Below are positions 11,667-20,472 of a DNA stretch of 64,000 nucleotides, in pieces (the first letter of the stretch is position 1; each line of letters begins with the position of its first letter). This stretch comes from Oryzisolibacter sp. LB2S (GTDB taxonomy: Bacteria; Pseudomonadota; Gammaproteobacteria; Burkholderiales; Burkholderiaceae_C), in assembly GCF_040732315.1 (NCBI RefSeq), contig NZ_CP160388.1, positions 532,501 to 596,500 on the forward strand, read 5' to 3'. The notes below the pieces were generated by a model that searched no databases, was not told the origin of the DNA, and worked only from the letters and a program-made list of their open reading frames with translations. The translations under genes were made by a program, and so were the position numbers.

Positions 11667-14591
11667 GTGAAGCCTTCCGTCACCTCTATCGTGCCGAGCC
11701 CGTGGAGCCGCCTGTCGGCTGCGGCGGAGCACATCTATTGGAAGTTGCTGATCGTCGGTCTGCCTTGCGCCATGCTTGTGCTGACGGTGCTGGCGCTGCT
11801 GACCTGGGTGCCGCGCTACGCCTTCGAAGACCCCGTGCCAGTCCCCGTGCGTGTTCTGCAGGACGGTGATGTGAGGCTCGACCCGGCCGGTGCCTTGCGT
11901 GCCCTGGCACGGGAGCAGCCGGTGCTGCTGCACGACACCCAGTTGGCCGAAAAGCCATTCTGGTTCAGTTTTGCGGTGCCTGCGCCGCGGCCCGGCGAGG
12001 CGGCGGTGATCGAGTTTCCCTCGCGGCACATGATCGATGTGGCTTGCTGGGAGGGTGACGGGCTCGCGCCGCTTGGCAGTGCGGATCGCGTCAATGCACA
12101 GGGACTGCTGTTCGAGTCGCGCGCCGGTTTCGGGTTGCGCCCCGAGGGGTTGACTGCCGGCACGACCGTGCTGTGCGAGGCGAGCTTCGTGGGCCCCGCG
12201 CGCCTGACCGTGCAGCAGTGGGACGAGGGGGCCTTGGCCATGGCAGGGCGCGTGTTCGAGCGCAACGCCGGCTTGCTCGAGGGCGGCATCCTGATGCTGG
12301 CGTTGTTCGTGTTCATCACGGCGCTCATCAATCGCAATGCCACCTATGTGCTGTTTGCCGTGTGGCTGGTGATCAATCTGCGCATGGGAGCATTGTCGAC
12401 GGGCTGGGATCTGCAGTGGCTGGGGCACAACGTTCCCGTCGAGGGGATTTCGCGCGGGCGCGAAGTCACCATCGCGCTGCTGTATGTGGTGACGTTTGCG
12501 CTGTTCCGATCACTGTTCCTGAAGGAGGTCGTGGGGGTTGGCCTGCGCGCCCTGCTGGCAGTGACGCAATGGTCGACCGTGCTGATGCTGGCGCTGTCCG
12601 TGACGCTGCCGTACGCGCAGTTTTTGCCTCTGGTCTGGGTCGCGAGCACGGTCGGGAGCCTGGTGTTGCTCGCTGTGCTGGTGCGCATCGTCGTGCTCAC
12701 TCGCTCACCGGTCGCGGCTTGGTATGGAGCGGCCATTGCCGTGATGCTGCTCGCCAGCGTTTACGAGGTCGTGGCGGCAGCCTTTGGCCTGCAGGAATGG
12801 ATAGGCTCCATCAACAGCGTCACCGCGGCGCTCGCGTCCAGCCTGCTGGCGACCATGGCGATCGCGGCCCAGATGCGCCAGGAGCATGAGCAGCGGGTGC
12901 AGGCCCAGGCCAAGCTCGAGCAGAGTTTCGAGGTCATGCCGCTGGGGCTGTTCACCCTCGATCTTCAGGGTAGGTTTGTCGCTGCCAATCCGGCCATGCG
13001 GGCGGCGCTCGGAGCCCGCGTGGTGGAGCAAGGGGGAGGCCACTGGGATCACTACTTCACCTCCGTGGACTGGCAGCACATGCTCAAGGCCTTGCTGGCT
13101 CAGCCTGTGGCCGAGTTCGAGCTCGTGGGCCGCGCCAGCGCCCGCTCTCCCCGTGGCAGGCGCTTTCTGGTGCGTGCCTCGCTCGCGGGCGAGCGCATCG
13201 AGGGTTCGCTGCAGGATGTCACCGAGCGCTCGCTGGCAACCGAACGCCTGCAATACCTTGCGCACCATGATCCGCTGACGCAGGTGCTCAACCGCGAAGC
13301 CATCCGCGCCGAGCTCGATTGGTCATTGCACGGCGCTGGCGCGGGCGGCGCACTGGCGCTGGCCTTTCTGGATCTGGACCGCTTCAAGCTCATCAATGAC
13401 CTGTTCGGTCACTATGCCGGTGATGAGGTGCTGCGCCAGGTCTGCGCACGCACCAAGGCCTTGTTGCAGGAAGGCATGCACCTGGGGCGCATGGGGGGGG
13501 ACGAGTTCATTCTGCTGATGCCCGGCCGCGGCATGGCCCAGGCCCGCGCCGTTTGTCAGTCCATTGTGGACAGCATAGCCGGTCAACCCTACCGCGTGGG
13601 CGACCGATCGTTCTACGTGCGCGGCTCCATAGGCCTGGTGGAGGTCGCGGCCGGCAGTTCGACCAAGGATGCCATCTCCACGGCCGATCGTGCCTGCCGC
13701 GAGGCCAAGCAAAGCCGCGGCAGCCATTTGGTGGTGTTCGAGCGCCACTCGCCCGCGCTCCTGGAGCACGAGGCCGAGATCCGCCTGGCCGGGCAGTTGT
13801 CCGCCTCGGATGATCTCCAAGGCCTGCACTTGGCCATGCAACCCATCATGTCGCTGCGCGAGCCCGCGCAGTCGCTCGATTTCGAGGTGCTGCTGCGCAT
13901 GCGCGACGCCCGCGGTGAGGATGTGCCGACGACGCGCCTGATCACCGCGGCCGAGAAGAGCGGGCGCATGAGTGTGATAGACCGTTGGGTATTAAGGCAG
14001 ACGCTGTCATGGGTGCGCGAGCATCAGGGCCGGTTGCCGCACACGCGCTTCATCTGCATGAACCTCAGTGGCGCCTCGCTCAACGACGAGACCTTTGTGC
14101 AGGACGCCGTCGAGTTGCTGCGGCACTACGCCGACGTGGCCCATTACCTGTGCCTGGAGATCACCGAGAGCGTGGCCTTGCACGACCTGGAGAACACCCG
14201 GCGTTTCATCGCACAGGTGCATGAACTCGGCGCCAAGGTGGCGCTCGACGACTTCGGGGCCGGCTACACCTCGTTCTCCTACCTCAAGGAGCTCAGAGGG
14301 GATCTGCTCAAGATCGACGGCAGCTTCATCGTGAACATGAACCAGCACCCGGCCAATGTGGCCATCGTCGAGGCCATCGTCGGTCTGGCGCGCAACCTGG
14401 GCATGAGGACGGTGGCGGAATGGGCCGAGGACGGCGCGACGGTGCAGGCCCTGGCCGAGATCGGCATCGACTATGTGCAGGGCTTTGCCATCGCCCGGCC
14501 GCAGTCTCCGGAGCGACTGCTGGAAATGTGCTCATCGGCCGATCTGGTCAACGACCCCGAACTGCTGCATTCCCTGCCACTGCAGGCGTGA
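11667..14591 (+). CDS. Membrane-bound GGDEF-EAL cyclic di-GMP protein
   Basis: A 974-residue sensor predicted to make and/or degrade cyclic di-GMP. Order: transmembrane helix (about 28-50), extracytoplasmic 7TMR-DISM-like domain (about 50-200), a block of about seven membrane helices (about 205-400), PAS-like region (about 415-525), GGDEF (intact at 610-614), EAL (about 715-960). The EAL signature reads EVL at 740-742, but the other phosphodiesterase residues are present: MNLSG, EITES, DDFGAGYTSF, LLKIDGSF, EWAED and YVQGF. No RxxD inhibitory site precedes GGDEF. The GTG start at 11667 is uncertain because no Shine-Dalgarno sequence is visible. Confidence 0.9.
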   Translation: MKPSVTSIVPSPWSRLSAAAEHIYWKLLIVGLPCAMLVLTVLALLTWVPRYAFEDPVPVPVRVLQDGDVRLDPAGALRALAREQPVLLHDTQLAEKPFWFSFAVPAPRPGEAAVIEFPSRHMIDVACWEGDGLAPLGSADRVNAQGLLFESRAGFGLRPEGLTAGTTVLCEASFVGPARLTVQQWDEGALAMAGRVFERNAGLLEGGILMLALFVFITALINRNATYVLFAVWLVINLRMGALSTGWDLQWLGHNVPVEGISRGREVTIALLYVVTFALFRSLFLKEVVGVGLRALLAVTQWSTVLMLALSVTLPYAQFLPLVWVASTVGSLVLLAVLVRIVVLTRSPVAAWYGAAIAVMLLASVYEVVAAAFGLQEWIGSINSVTAALASSLLATMAIAAQMRQEHEQRVQAQAKLEQSFEVMPLGLFTLDLQGRFVAANPAMRAALGARVVEQGGGHWDHYFTSVDWQHMLKALLAQPVAEFELVGRASARSPRGRRFLVRASLAGERIEGSLQDVTERSLATERLQYLAHHDPLTQVLNREAIRAELDWSLHGAGAGGALALAFLDLDRFKLINDLFGHYAGDEVLRQVCARTKALLQEGMHLGRMGGDEFILLMPGRGMAQARAVCQSIVDSIAGQPYRVGDRSFYVRGSIGLVEVAAGSSTKDAISTADRACREAKQSRGSHLVVFERHSPALLEHEAEIRLAGQLSASDDLQGLHLAMQPIMSLREPAQSLDFEVLLRMRDARGEDVPTTRLITAAEKSGRMSVIDRWVLRQTLSWVREHQGRLPHTRFICMNLSGASLNDETFVQDAVELLRHYADVAHYLCLEITESVALHDLENTRRFIAQVHELGAKVALDDFGAGYTSFSYLKELRGDLLKIDGSFIVNMNQHPANVAIVEAIVGLARNLGMRTVAEWAEDGATVQALAEIGIDYVQGFAIARPQSPERLLEMCSSADLVNDPELLHSLPLQA

Positions 14592-14619
14592 TCCACGGGC
14601 CGTCGAGCGCTCGCCAGGC

Positions 14620-15432
14620 TCACATGATTTGCAGCGGGGCCGTCAATTCCACGGGCGCCGGGGCGGAGTCAGGCTCCGAATCCTCCACAGGCATGTCAAG
14701 GAGGATGTCGGGATGGTGCGTTTCGACCATGAACTTGAACAGTGGGTGATGCACCTTCGCCCAGCGCTCCTGCGCCGTGCGTACCTCGAACTTCAGCACG
14801 CGGTGGGGCAGGTTGCCGACATGGCTCATCGGGATGTAGCCGCGCTCCGGATACACGTCCTCGAACAGCATGCGCAGGTACTGTCGATCGATGGGCGCGC
14901 GCCCCGTCACCACCATCCAGTCGATGCCGCTGTGCAGGCAATAGAGGTAGAACGCCTTGAACAGCACGGTCTTGACCAGGGTGCCTTCGCGTCCTTCCGC
15001 CACGCCCAGTCGTGTGGCCTCGGCCAGCAGGCTGCTGCCCAGCTCGGGCGGCAGGGGCAGCGACTCTTCCAGCGCCAGGGGCGCATAGCGGTTGGTCTGG
15101 ATGCGCATGGTGCCCAGCGGTGAGCCGTCGAGATGGGATTCGGCGAGCAGCACCACGGCGCCATCGGCGAAGTCTGCGGCCTCGGGCTGCTGCAGGTTGC
15201 GGGCGAGATCGGGCACATGGCGCGCGTAGGCGGCATGGCGTATGTAGACCGCCTTGTGCAGGGCCTCTGCGTCGCCGACCACCCGCACGGAGAATGGAAG
15301 CCGCTCCTCAACCATGGCCACAGGCCCCGAATCCGGGCTGATGCCAAGGTCGTAGGCATATGGCGCGGCATGCCGCAAGACCAGCGGGGCGGGGGCGCCT
15401 GGCTCTGGAGGAACAACGGACTGCGAAATCAT
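14620..15432 (-). CDS. FeeM-like N-acyl amino acid synthase
   Basis: A 270-residue protein of the GNAT-like N-acyl amino acid synthase group (FeeM-type), which transfers acyl chains to amino acids. Recognisable segments include VYIRHAAYARHVPDL, GTMRIQTN, EATRLGVAEG and YIPMSHVGNLPHRV. The frame opens at 15642, but the ATG at 15432 has a good site (gggaga, 8 bases upstream); another ATG at 15468 is possible. The gene converges on the GGDEF-EAL gene. The acyl donor and acceptor cannot be inferred. Confidence 0.75.
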   Translation of the reverse strand: MISQSVVPPEPGAPAPLVLRHAAPYAYDLGISPDSGPVAMVEERLPFSVRVVGDAEALHKAVYIRHAAYARHVPDLARNLQQPEAADFADGAVVLLAESHLDGSPLGTMRIQTNRYAPLALEESLPLPPELGSSLLAEATRLGVAEGREGTLVKTVLFKAFYLYCLHSGIDWMVVTGRAPIDRQYLRMLFEDVYPERGYIPMSHVGNLPHRVLKFEVRTAQERWAKVHHPLFKFMVETHHPDILLDMPVEDSEPDSAPAPVELTAPLQIM

Positions 15433-16091
15433 GTTCAGGTCTCCCGGCCCGTCGGACATGCAGGCCATGTGTTCCACTATCGCGGCGCCTGAGGCGACCA
15501 AGTCTGCGGATGAATGGTTGAAGTTCCCTCTTTTTCGCAGCACCGAACGGGGCGCGATGCGAGAGCAATGCACTGGTCGAGCCCGAAAAACGTTGTCCCA
15601 TCCCCGTACCACCCTCAACGCCGGTCTGATGCCGCGCGTCACCTTTTTGATCGGTCATTCCTGCCTGCCTGGCCTGGAGTTGTGAATCTGTTTCACTGGC
15701 ACAGGTAAATTCTGTTGGGCGTCAAGTCGTGTTACGTAAATTCAGGTAACTGTCGCCTATGTGACGTCTCGATGATTGCCAGATGTTTTTCGCTTGACGG
15801 CGCGTCGCGGGAGTGCAATTCGTAACCATTTCGCTGCCGTGGTTGTTGTATTTGCGCACATGGATGGTCGGTCGTGCAGGCATTGAGGGGCTGGCTCTCT
15901 CACTGCCCCATCGCTTTGCCGCCACTGTCGTGGCAAGGGACACAGGGCGCTGCTTCATTCCTGAACACTTGGGCGCCGATCTGACACGTTCGTGCACACC
16001 AAAAGGGGGTGACTGTTCCACGCGCAGGCTGGCATGGATGTTGCGCTACCAGGAGGCCTAGTCTTTGAATTTCTCTGAAGGGTCTTCCTCC
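15433..16091. other. 659-base region without a convincing gene
   Basis: The first 210 bases are an open extension of the FeeM-like frame. The region around 15690-15850 is more AT-rich and contains a small inverted repeat, gtgaa-tctgt-ttcac (15682-15696), so it probably holds the promoter of the minus-strand synthase. On the minus strand near 15900-15990, a short frame reads PCVPCHDSGG before a stop, resembling a cytochrome c haem site out of context. No intact gene is supported. Confidence 0.5.
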
Positions 16092-16412
16092 ATGCGCAAG
16101 CTCATCGTCATCGCCTCGCTGTGGGCCGCCGCTGCGGCCCATGCCTCCACCGACCTGAATGCCGCGGCCGAGATCGCCAAGAACAATGGCTGCTACAGCT
16201 GCCATGCGGCGGCCGAGAAGATCGTCGGCCCCGCGTTCAGTTCGGTGGCCGAGAAATACGCCGGCGACAAGGACGCCGTGGCCACGCTCGCGCAGTCCAT
16301 CCAGATGGGCTCCAAGGGCAAATGGGGGCGTGCCGCCATGCCCGCGCATTCCAGCCTCAGCACGCAGGACCTGAAGCTGCTCGCCGGCTGGGTTCTGAGC
16401 ACCAAGCCATGA
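16092..16412 (+). CDS. Small periplasmic class I cytochrome c
   Basis: A 106-residue exported cytochrome. The signal peptide is residues 1-19 (cleavage after AHA), followed by a single haem site, CYSCH, and a distal methionine in AAMPAHSSL. It resembles cytochrome c-551/c8 electron carriers. The ATG at 16092 is preferred over the upstream TTG at 16065 because it begins a proper signal peptide. Its stop overlaps the next ATG. It could accept electrons from the flavocytochrome-like pair encoded convergently, which is inference. Confidence 0.9.
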   Translation: MRKLIVIASLWAAAAAHASTDLNAAAEIAKNNGCYSCHAAAEKIVGPAFSSVAEKYAGDKDAVATLAQSIQMGSKGKWGRAAMPAHSSLSTQDLKLLAGWVLSTKP

Positions 16413-16651
16413 GCTGCGCCGTCATGGCGGACACCCATCCGCGTACCTTGCTCGGAGCGGCCCTGGCCATGCTCGAGCCCGCAGTCGATGCGCAGGGCAG
16501 GCACCTGCAGGCACATGCCGCCTGCCTGCTGGGCGACTATCCGCGCGCGCGACGCCTGTGGGAGGCGCTGGCGCAGGAGGGCGACGACGAGGCCATGGCG
16601 CAGCTGACCCGGCTCGCCCGCCTGGCGCGTGGCGTGGGTGGCGCCGAATAG
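16409..16651 (+). CDS. Small TPR/Sel1-like hypothetical protein
   Basis: An 80-residue predicted cytoplasmic protein that starts in an ATGA overlap with the cytochrome c gene. It is rich in alanine and charged residues. The segment AACLLGDYPRARRLWEALAQ looks like one tetratricopeptide-type helical hairpin. No catalytic motif is visible. It ends 4 bases from the convergent flavoprotein gene. The function is unknown; the coupling suggests it accompanies the cytochrome. Confidence 0.6.
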   Translation: MSCAVMADTHPRTLLGAALAMLEPAVDAQGRHLQAHAACLLGDYPRARRLWEALAQEGDDEAMAQLTRLARLARGVGGAE

Positions 16652-16655
16652 CGTC

Positions 16656-17927
16656 TCAGCGATCCCAGATGTCCGCGCCGATGGCCGCGTACCAGTCCGC
16701 GCCCTGGCGCGCCTCGGCCGCGCGGTGCGCGGGCGGGGCGTCCAGGGGGCTCACGCCCACGCTGTGCGGCAGATCGATGATGCGCCCCTCCTGCGCGCGG
16801 TACACGCCCACGACCGAGATGCCGTAGCCCGGCGCCAGCAGGCTGTAGCAGGTGTTGGCGTACCAGGCCGTGGGCGCGGCCTGGCCGGACAGCTCGGCGG
16901 CTATGGCCGCGGCCACCACCTTGCCCTGGTTGTTCGCGGCAAAGCCGGACTTCGGAATCGGCCCGGCCAGGGCCGCGTCGCCCAGTACATGGATGCCGGG
17001 CGCGCGCGGCGAGGCCAAGTTCTCGCCGCGCACCGGGGCCCAGCCGCTGGCGTCGGTCACGCCCGCGCGCTCGGCGATCAGCCCGGCCTTCTGCGGCGGG
17101 ATGACGTTGAGCACATCGGCCCGGTGGCGCGCGCCAAAGGCCGTCTCGACTTCGAGCGCGCGCGCATCCACGCGCACCACCTGGCCGTCCTGCGCCAGGC
17201 TCACCCATTCGAGCAGGTCGCCGTACAAGGCCTTCCAGCCCTGCAGGAACAGCTCCTTCTTCGAGAAATTGTTCTTCGCATCCAGCAGCAGCAGCTTGCT
17301 GCGCGGCTTGTGTGTCTTGAGGTAATGCGCGACCAGGCTGGCGCGCTCGTAGGGCCCGGGCGGGCAGCGGAAGGGGTTGTCGGGGATGACCATCACAAAG
17401 CGCCCGCCGTCGGGCATGGCCTCGAGCTGACGGCGCAGCAGCTGCGTCTGCGCGCCGGCCTTCCAGGCGTGCGGTGCCAGCTCCGCCGCGGCCCGGTCAT
17501 AGCCCTCGAGCGCGCCCCAGCGCATGTCCACGCCGGGCGAGAGCACGAGGCGGTCCCATGGCAGCCAATCGCCCGTGTCCAGCCGCAGCCGGCGCCGCGC
17601 GCCGTCCACATCCTCGGCGCGGGCATGCACCACCTGCACGCCCGCGGCGCGCAGGCCGTGGAAGCCGTGGCCGATGCTGTCCCAGCTGCGCAGCCCGGCC
17701 AGGTAATGGTTGGAGAAGGGGCAGGTGACAAAGCGCTCGGCCGGCTCGACCAGCGTCACCTCGACCTGCGGCGCCCACAGACGCAGATAGCGCGCCACGG
17801 TGGCGCCGCCAAAGCCGCCGCCGACCACAACGACGCGCGCGCTGGAAGCTTGCGCGCGCACGATGGCGGGCGCGGCCAGGCCGACGGCGCCGAGCAGGAT
17901 CTGGCGGCGCTGCAGCGCAGTGCTCAT
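16656..17927 (-). CDS. FccB/SoxF-like sulfide dehydrogenase flavoprotein
   Basis: A flavocytochrome c sulfide dehydrogenase-type FAD subunit, 423 residues. It has a twin-arginine-like signal (QRRQILLGA, residues 6-14; cleavage near AIVRA), an FAD-binding VVVGGGFGG, family cysteines at 69 (TCPFSN), 188 (FRCPPGPYERA) and 360 (NTCYSLL), and a second FAD motif, IHVLGDAA. In the family two cysteines form the redox-active disulfide. The next gene upstream in the same operon encodes a cytochrome c, matching the FccA-FccB pairing. Sulfide as substrate is the family default and not proven here. Confidence 0.85.
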   Translation of the reverse strand: MSTALQRRQILLGAVGLAAPAIVRAQASSARVVVVGGGFGGATVARYLRLWAPQVEVTLVEPAERFVTCPFSNHYLAGLRSWDSIGHGFHGLRAAGVQVVHARAEDVDGARRRLRLDTGDWLPWDRLVLSPGVDMRWGALEGYDRAAAELAPHAWKAGAQTQLLRRQLEAMPDGGRFVMVIPDNPFRCPPGPYERASLVAHYLKTHKPRSKLLLLDAKNNFSKKELFLQGWKALYGDLLEWVSLAQDGQVVRVDARALEVETAFGARHRADVLNVIPPQKAGLIAERAGVTDASGWAPVRGENLASPRAPGIHVLGDAALAGPIPKSGFAANNQGKVVAAAIAAELSGQAAPTAWYANTCYSLLAPGYGISVVGVYRAQEGRIIDLPHSVGVSPLDAPPAHRAAEARQGADWYAAIGADIWDR

Positions 17928-18310
17928 GGATGCCCTCCGGGCGGAGCCGCAAACCAGCGCGCCAGCGCCTGCATCTGCTCCAGGTCATAGCCCTGCATGA
18001 GCAGCGGCATGACCGTGGCGCCGGCCACCCGTCCCGCCTTGAAGGCCTGCATGCGCTCGAGCAGCGCGGCGCTGGTCTGGCCACGCAGGGCCGGGATGCT
18101 GCTGCTGCCCGCCGGCGGCCGGCCGTCGGGGCCGTGGCAGGTGACGCAGTTGCCGGCCAGCAGGGCCGTATCCAGCGGGGATGCCGGCGCGGCCTGGGCG
18201 GCGGGGGATTCAGCGGAGGGTTCAGCAGCCCTGGGCTGCGCCAGGCAGCAGACCGCCAAAGCTATTGAAACAATAGCTTTTCGCGCTTGCATGGCAAGGG
18301 CTAGTGGCAT
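17924..18310 (-). CDS. FccA-like periplasmic cytochrome c
   Basis: A 128-residue cytochrome with one haem site (GNCVTCHGPDG), a distal methionine in VMPLLMQGYD and the C-terminal AxWFA helix typical of small sulfide-dehydrogenase cytochromes. It overlaps the flavoprotein start by 4 bases, so the pair is probably coupled. The signal peptide is read from dispersed repeat A copy 2: its start codon and first ~17 residues lie inside the repeat. The start at 18310 overlaps the pqqE end; an internal ATG at 18292 is an alternative, giving 122 residues. Confidence 0.8.
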   Translation of the reverse strand: MPLALAMQARKAIVSIALAVCCLAQPRAAEPSAESPAAQAAPASPLDTALLAGNCVTCHGPDGRPPAGSSSIPALRGQTSAALLERMQAFKAGRVAGATVMPLLMQGYDLEQMQALARWFAAPPGGHP

Positions 18311-18317
18311 TTTTGAC
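18258..18317 (+). repeat. Dispersed repeat family A, copy 2 (coding)
   Basis: Same orientation as copy 1: an ...aatagctttt..cgcgcttg arm, a short spacer, then ..caagggctagtggcattttt. An extra inverted repeat, gctattg-aaa-caatagc, occurs at its left end. On the minus strand it supplies the last codons and stop of pqqE, and then the start codon and signal-peptide n/h-region of the cytochrome c gene. Confidence 0.7.
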
Positions 18318-19449
18318 CCGAGTTTCCTTCGCTCGCCGGTGCCGTGGGATTGCTGCGAAACACAATGGGTATCTGCCTGCGCGTGGCGGCCTGCTCGCGC
18401 AACTGCACGATGTGCCCATGCATGGGCGACTTGCTGCACACCGGGTCGGTGGCGGCGGCATCGCCCGTGACCATGAAGGCCTGGCAGCGGCAGCCGCCAA
18501 AGTCCTTGTGGCGCTCGCTGCAGCTGCGGCAGGGCTCCTGCATCCAGTCCTCGCCGCGGTAGGCGTTGAAGGCCTGGCTGCGCTGCCAGATGTCGGCGAT
18601 GCTTTGCTCGCGCACATCGGGCAGCCGTATGCCCGGCAGGTCGCGCGCGTTGTGGCAGGGCATGGCCAGGCCGTCGGGCGCGATGGACAGAAACACCGAA
18701 CCCCAGCCGTTCATGCAGGCCTTGGGGCGTTCCTCGAAGTAGTCGGGCACGACGAACAGCAGGCGGCAGCGGTTGCCTATGCGCTCGCGGTAGCGCTGCA
18801 CCACGGCCTCGGCCTCCTGCAGTTGCTCTCGCGTGGGCATGAGGTGGTCGCGGTTGCGCCAGGCCCAGCCGTAGTACTGGGTGTTGGCCAGCTCCAGGTA
18901 TTCGGCGCCCAGCTCCAGCGCCATGTCGATGATGGCGCCCACATGCGGCAGGTTGTGGCGGTGCAGCACGCAGTTCATCACCATGGGCCAGTCGTTGTCC
19001 TTGATGATGTGGGCGACCTTTTTCTTGAGCTCGAAGGTCTTGGTGTGGCTCAGAAAGTCGTTCATCTCGCGCGTGCTGTCCTGGAACGACAGCTGCACAT
19101 GATCGAGCCCCGCGTCCTTCAATCGCCTGGCGCGCTCGGGCGTGAGGCCCACGCCAGAGGTCAGCAGATTGGTGTAGTAGCCGAGCCCGCGCGCCTCCTG
19201 TACCAGCTCCTCGAGGTCATCGCGCACCAGCGGCTCACCGCCCGAGAAGCCCAGCTGCGCCGCGCCCAGCGCGCGCGCCTGGCGCATCACATCGACCCAC
19301 TGCGCGGTGGTGAGCTCGGCGCGCGCGTGCCGCAGCTCGGTCGGGTTGTAGCAGAACACGCAGTGCAGCGGACAGCGGTAGGTCAGCTCGGCGAGCAGCC
19401 ACAGCGGTGGCCCGGCCGTCGGGGCACTGGTTTCAGTCGAGCCAGCCAC
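18301..19449 (-). CDS. pqqE: PqqA peptide cyclase PqqE (radical SAM)
   Basis: Radical SAM/SPASM enzyme that links Glu and Tyr of PqqA in the first step of PQQ synthesis. The 382-residue protein has the [4Fe-4S] motif Cys26-x3-Cys30-x2-Cys33 (CPLHCVFC), GGEPL, and C-terminal SPASM cysteines (CHNARDLPG; CRSCSERHKDFGGCRCQAF). It starts with GTG and overlaps pqqD by 17 bases. Its last residues (QKCH) are encoded in repeat A copy 2, so the native C-terminus may have been altered. Confidence 0.95.
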   Translation of the reverse strand: MAGSTETSAPTAGPPLWLLAELTYRCPLHCVFCYNPTELRHARAELTTAQWVDVMRQARALGAAQLGFSGGEPLVRDDLEELVQEARGLGYYTNLLTSGVGLTPERARRLKDAGLDHVQLSFQDSTREMNDFLSHTKTFELKKKVAHIIKDNDWPMVMNCVLHRHNLPHVGAIIDMALELGAEYLELANTQYYGWAWRNRDHLMPTREQLQEAEAVVQRYRERIGNRCRLLFVVPDYFEERPKACMNGWGSVFLSIAPDGLAMPCHNARDLPGIRLPDVREQSIADIWQRSQAFNAYRGEDWMQEPCRSCSERHKDFGGCRCQAFMVTGDAAATDPVCSKSPMHGHIVQLREQAATRRQIPIVFRSNPTAPASEGNSGQKCH

Positions 19450-19729
19450 GGCTGGTGCCCTCGTCGATCAGCGCCTGCACCTGCGCGCCTATGCCCTGGG
19501 TGTCGAACAAGGCCTCGAGCTCGTGCACGATGTCGCTCACGCTGTGGCGCCCGTCGCAGCGCCGCAGGATCTCGGCGGCGCTGTCGTTGAGCTGCACCAT
19601 GCCCTCGGGGTAGAGCAGCACCCAGCGCGTCTGCGCGGCCTCGTACTGCAGGCGCAGCCGGCGCGACAGGCGGGGCAGACCCGGGGGCTCCACGGGGTCC
19701 AGGGATCGGGGGGTGATGTCAGGCTGCAT
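19433..19729 (-). CDS. pqqD: PQQ peptide chaperone PqqD
   Basis: A 98-residue chaperone that binds PqqA and presents it to PqqE. Family features are [20 protein letters not shown] and the helical [15 protein letters not shown] region. The ATG at 19729 lies within the end of pqqC (overlap of 11 bases) and gives the usual family length; an upstream TTG at 19744 is less likely. It overlaps pqqE downstream. Confidence 0.93.
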   Translation of the reverse strand: MQPDITPRSLDPVEPPGLPRLSRRLRLQYEAAQTRWVLLYPEGMVQLNDSAAEILRRCDGRHSVSDIVHELEALFDTQGIGAQVQALIDEGTSRGWLD

Positions 19730-20459
19730 GGCAGGCTTTCTCAATGGCGTCGAGCATGCTCCACAGGATGTCGAGCTTGAACTGCAGGATGTCGAGCGCG
19801 CGCTCTTGCTGCGCGCGGGTGGTGAAATGTTCCAGCGTCACGCGCAGGCCATGCTCGACGTCGCGGCCGGCCAGCGGGATGCGGCTGCGAAAGTACTGCA
19901 GGCCCTCGGCCTCTATCCACGGGTAATGCTGCGGCCAGGTGGCCAGCCGGTCCTTGTGGATCTGGGGCGCGAACATCTCGGTCAGCGACGAGCACACGGC
20001 CTCCTGCCAGGGCGCGCGGGCGGCAAAGCTCACATAGGCATCGCAGGCAAAGCGCACACCGGGCACCACGCGGCGCAGCGACCAGAGCTCGTCGCGGCCG
20101 ATGCCCACGGCCTCGCCCAGGCGCGTCCAGGCCTCGATGCCGCCCGCGGCCGCGCCCTGGTGGTCGCCATAGCCGTCATGGTCGAGGATGCGCTCCACCC
20201 ACAGGCGCCGGTGCGCGCGGTCGGGCATGTTGGCCAGGATGGCCGCGTCCTTGCGCGGTATGCAGACCTGGTAGTAGAAGCGGTTGGCCACCCAGCAGCG
20301 CAGCTCCTCGGGCGTGCAGCCGCCGCCGTTCATGCGCACATTGAACGGGTGGTGAATGTGATAGGCGCGCCCCTTGTTGCGCAGCTGCGCCTCGAACTCG
20401 GCCGCGCTCCAGGCGGGCAGGCTGGGGTCGGGCGCAGGGGAGGTGGCGATGTCCATCAT
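19719..20459 (-). CDS. pqqC: Pyrroloquinoline-quinone synthase PqqC
   Basis: Cofactor-less oxidase that performs the final ring closure and eight-electron oxidation to PQQ. The 246-residue all-helical protein has the family motifs [26 protein letters not shown] and the [11 protein letters not shown] segment. The ATG at 20459 is chosen over a longer frame because a gagagg site precedes it and it lies 13 bases after pqqB. Confidence 0.94.
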   Translation of the reverse strand: MMDIATSPAPDPSLPAWSAAEFEAQLRNKGRAYHIHHPFNVRMNGGGCTPEELRCWVANRFYYQVCIPRKDAAILANMPDRAHRRLWVERILDHDGYGDHQGAAAGGIEAWTRLGEAVGIGRDELWSLRRVVPGVRFACDAYVSFAARAPWQEAVCSSLTEMFAPQIHKDRLATWPQHYPWIEAEGLQYFRSRIPLAGRDVEHGLRVTLEHFTTRAQQERALDILQFKLDILWSMLDAIEKACHAA

Positions 20460-20472
20460 GACGGCCTCTCGG

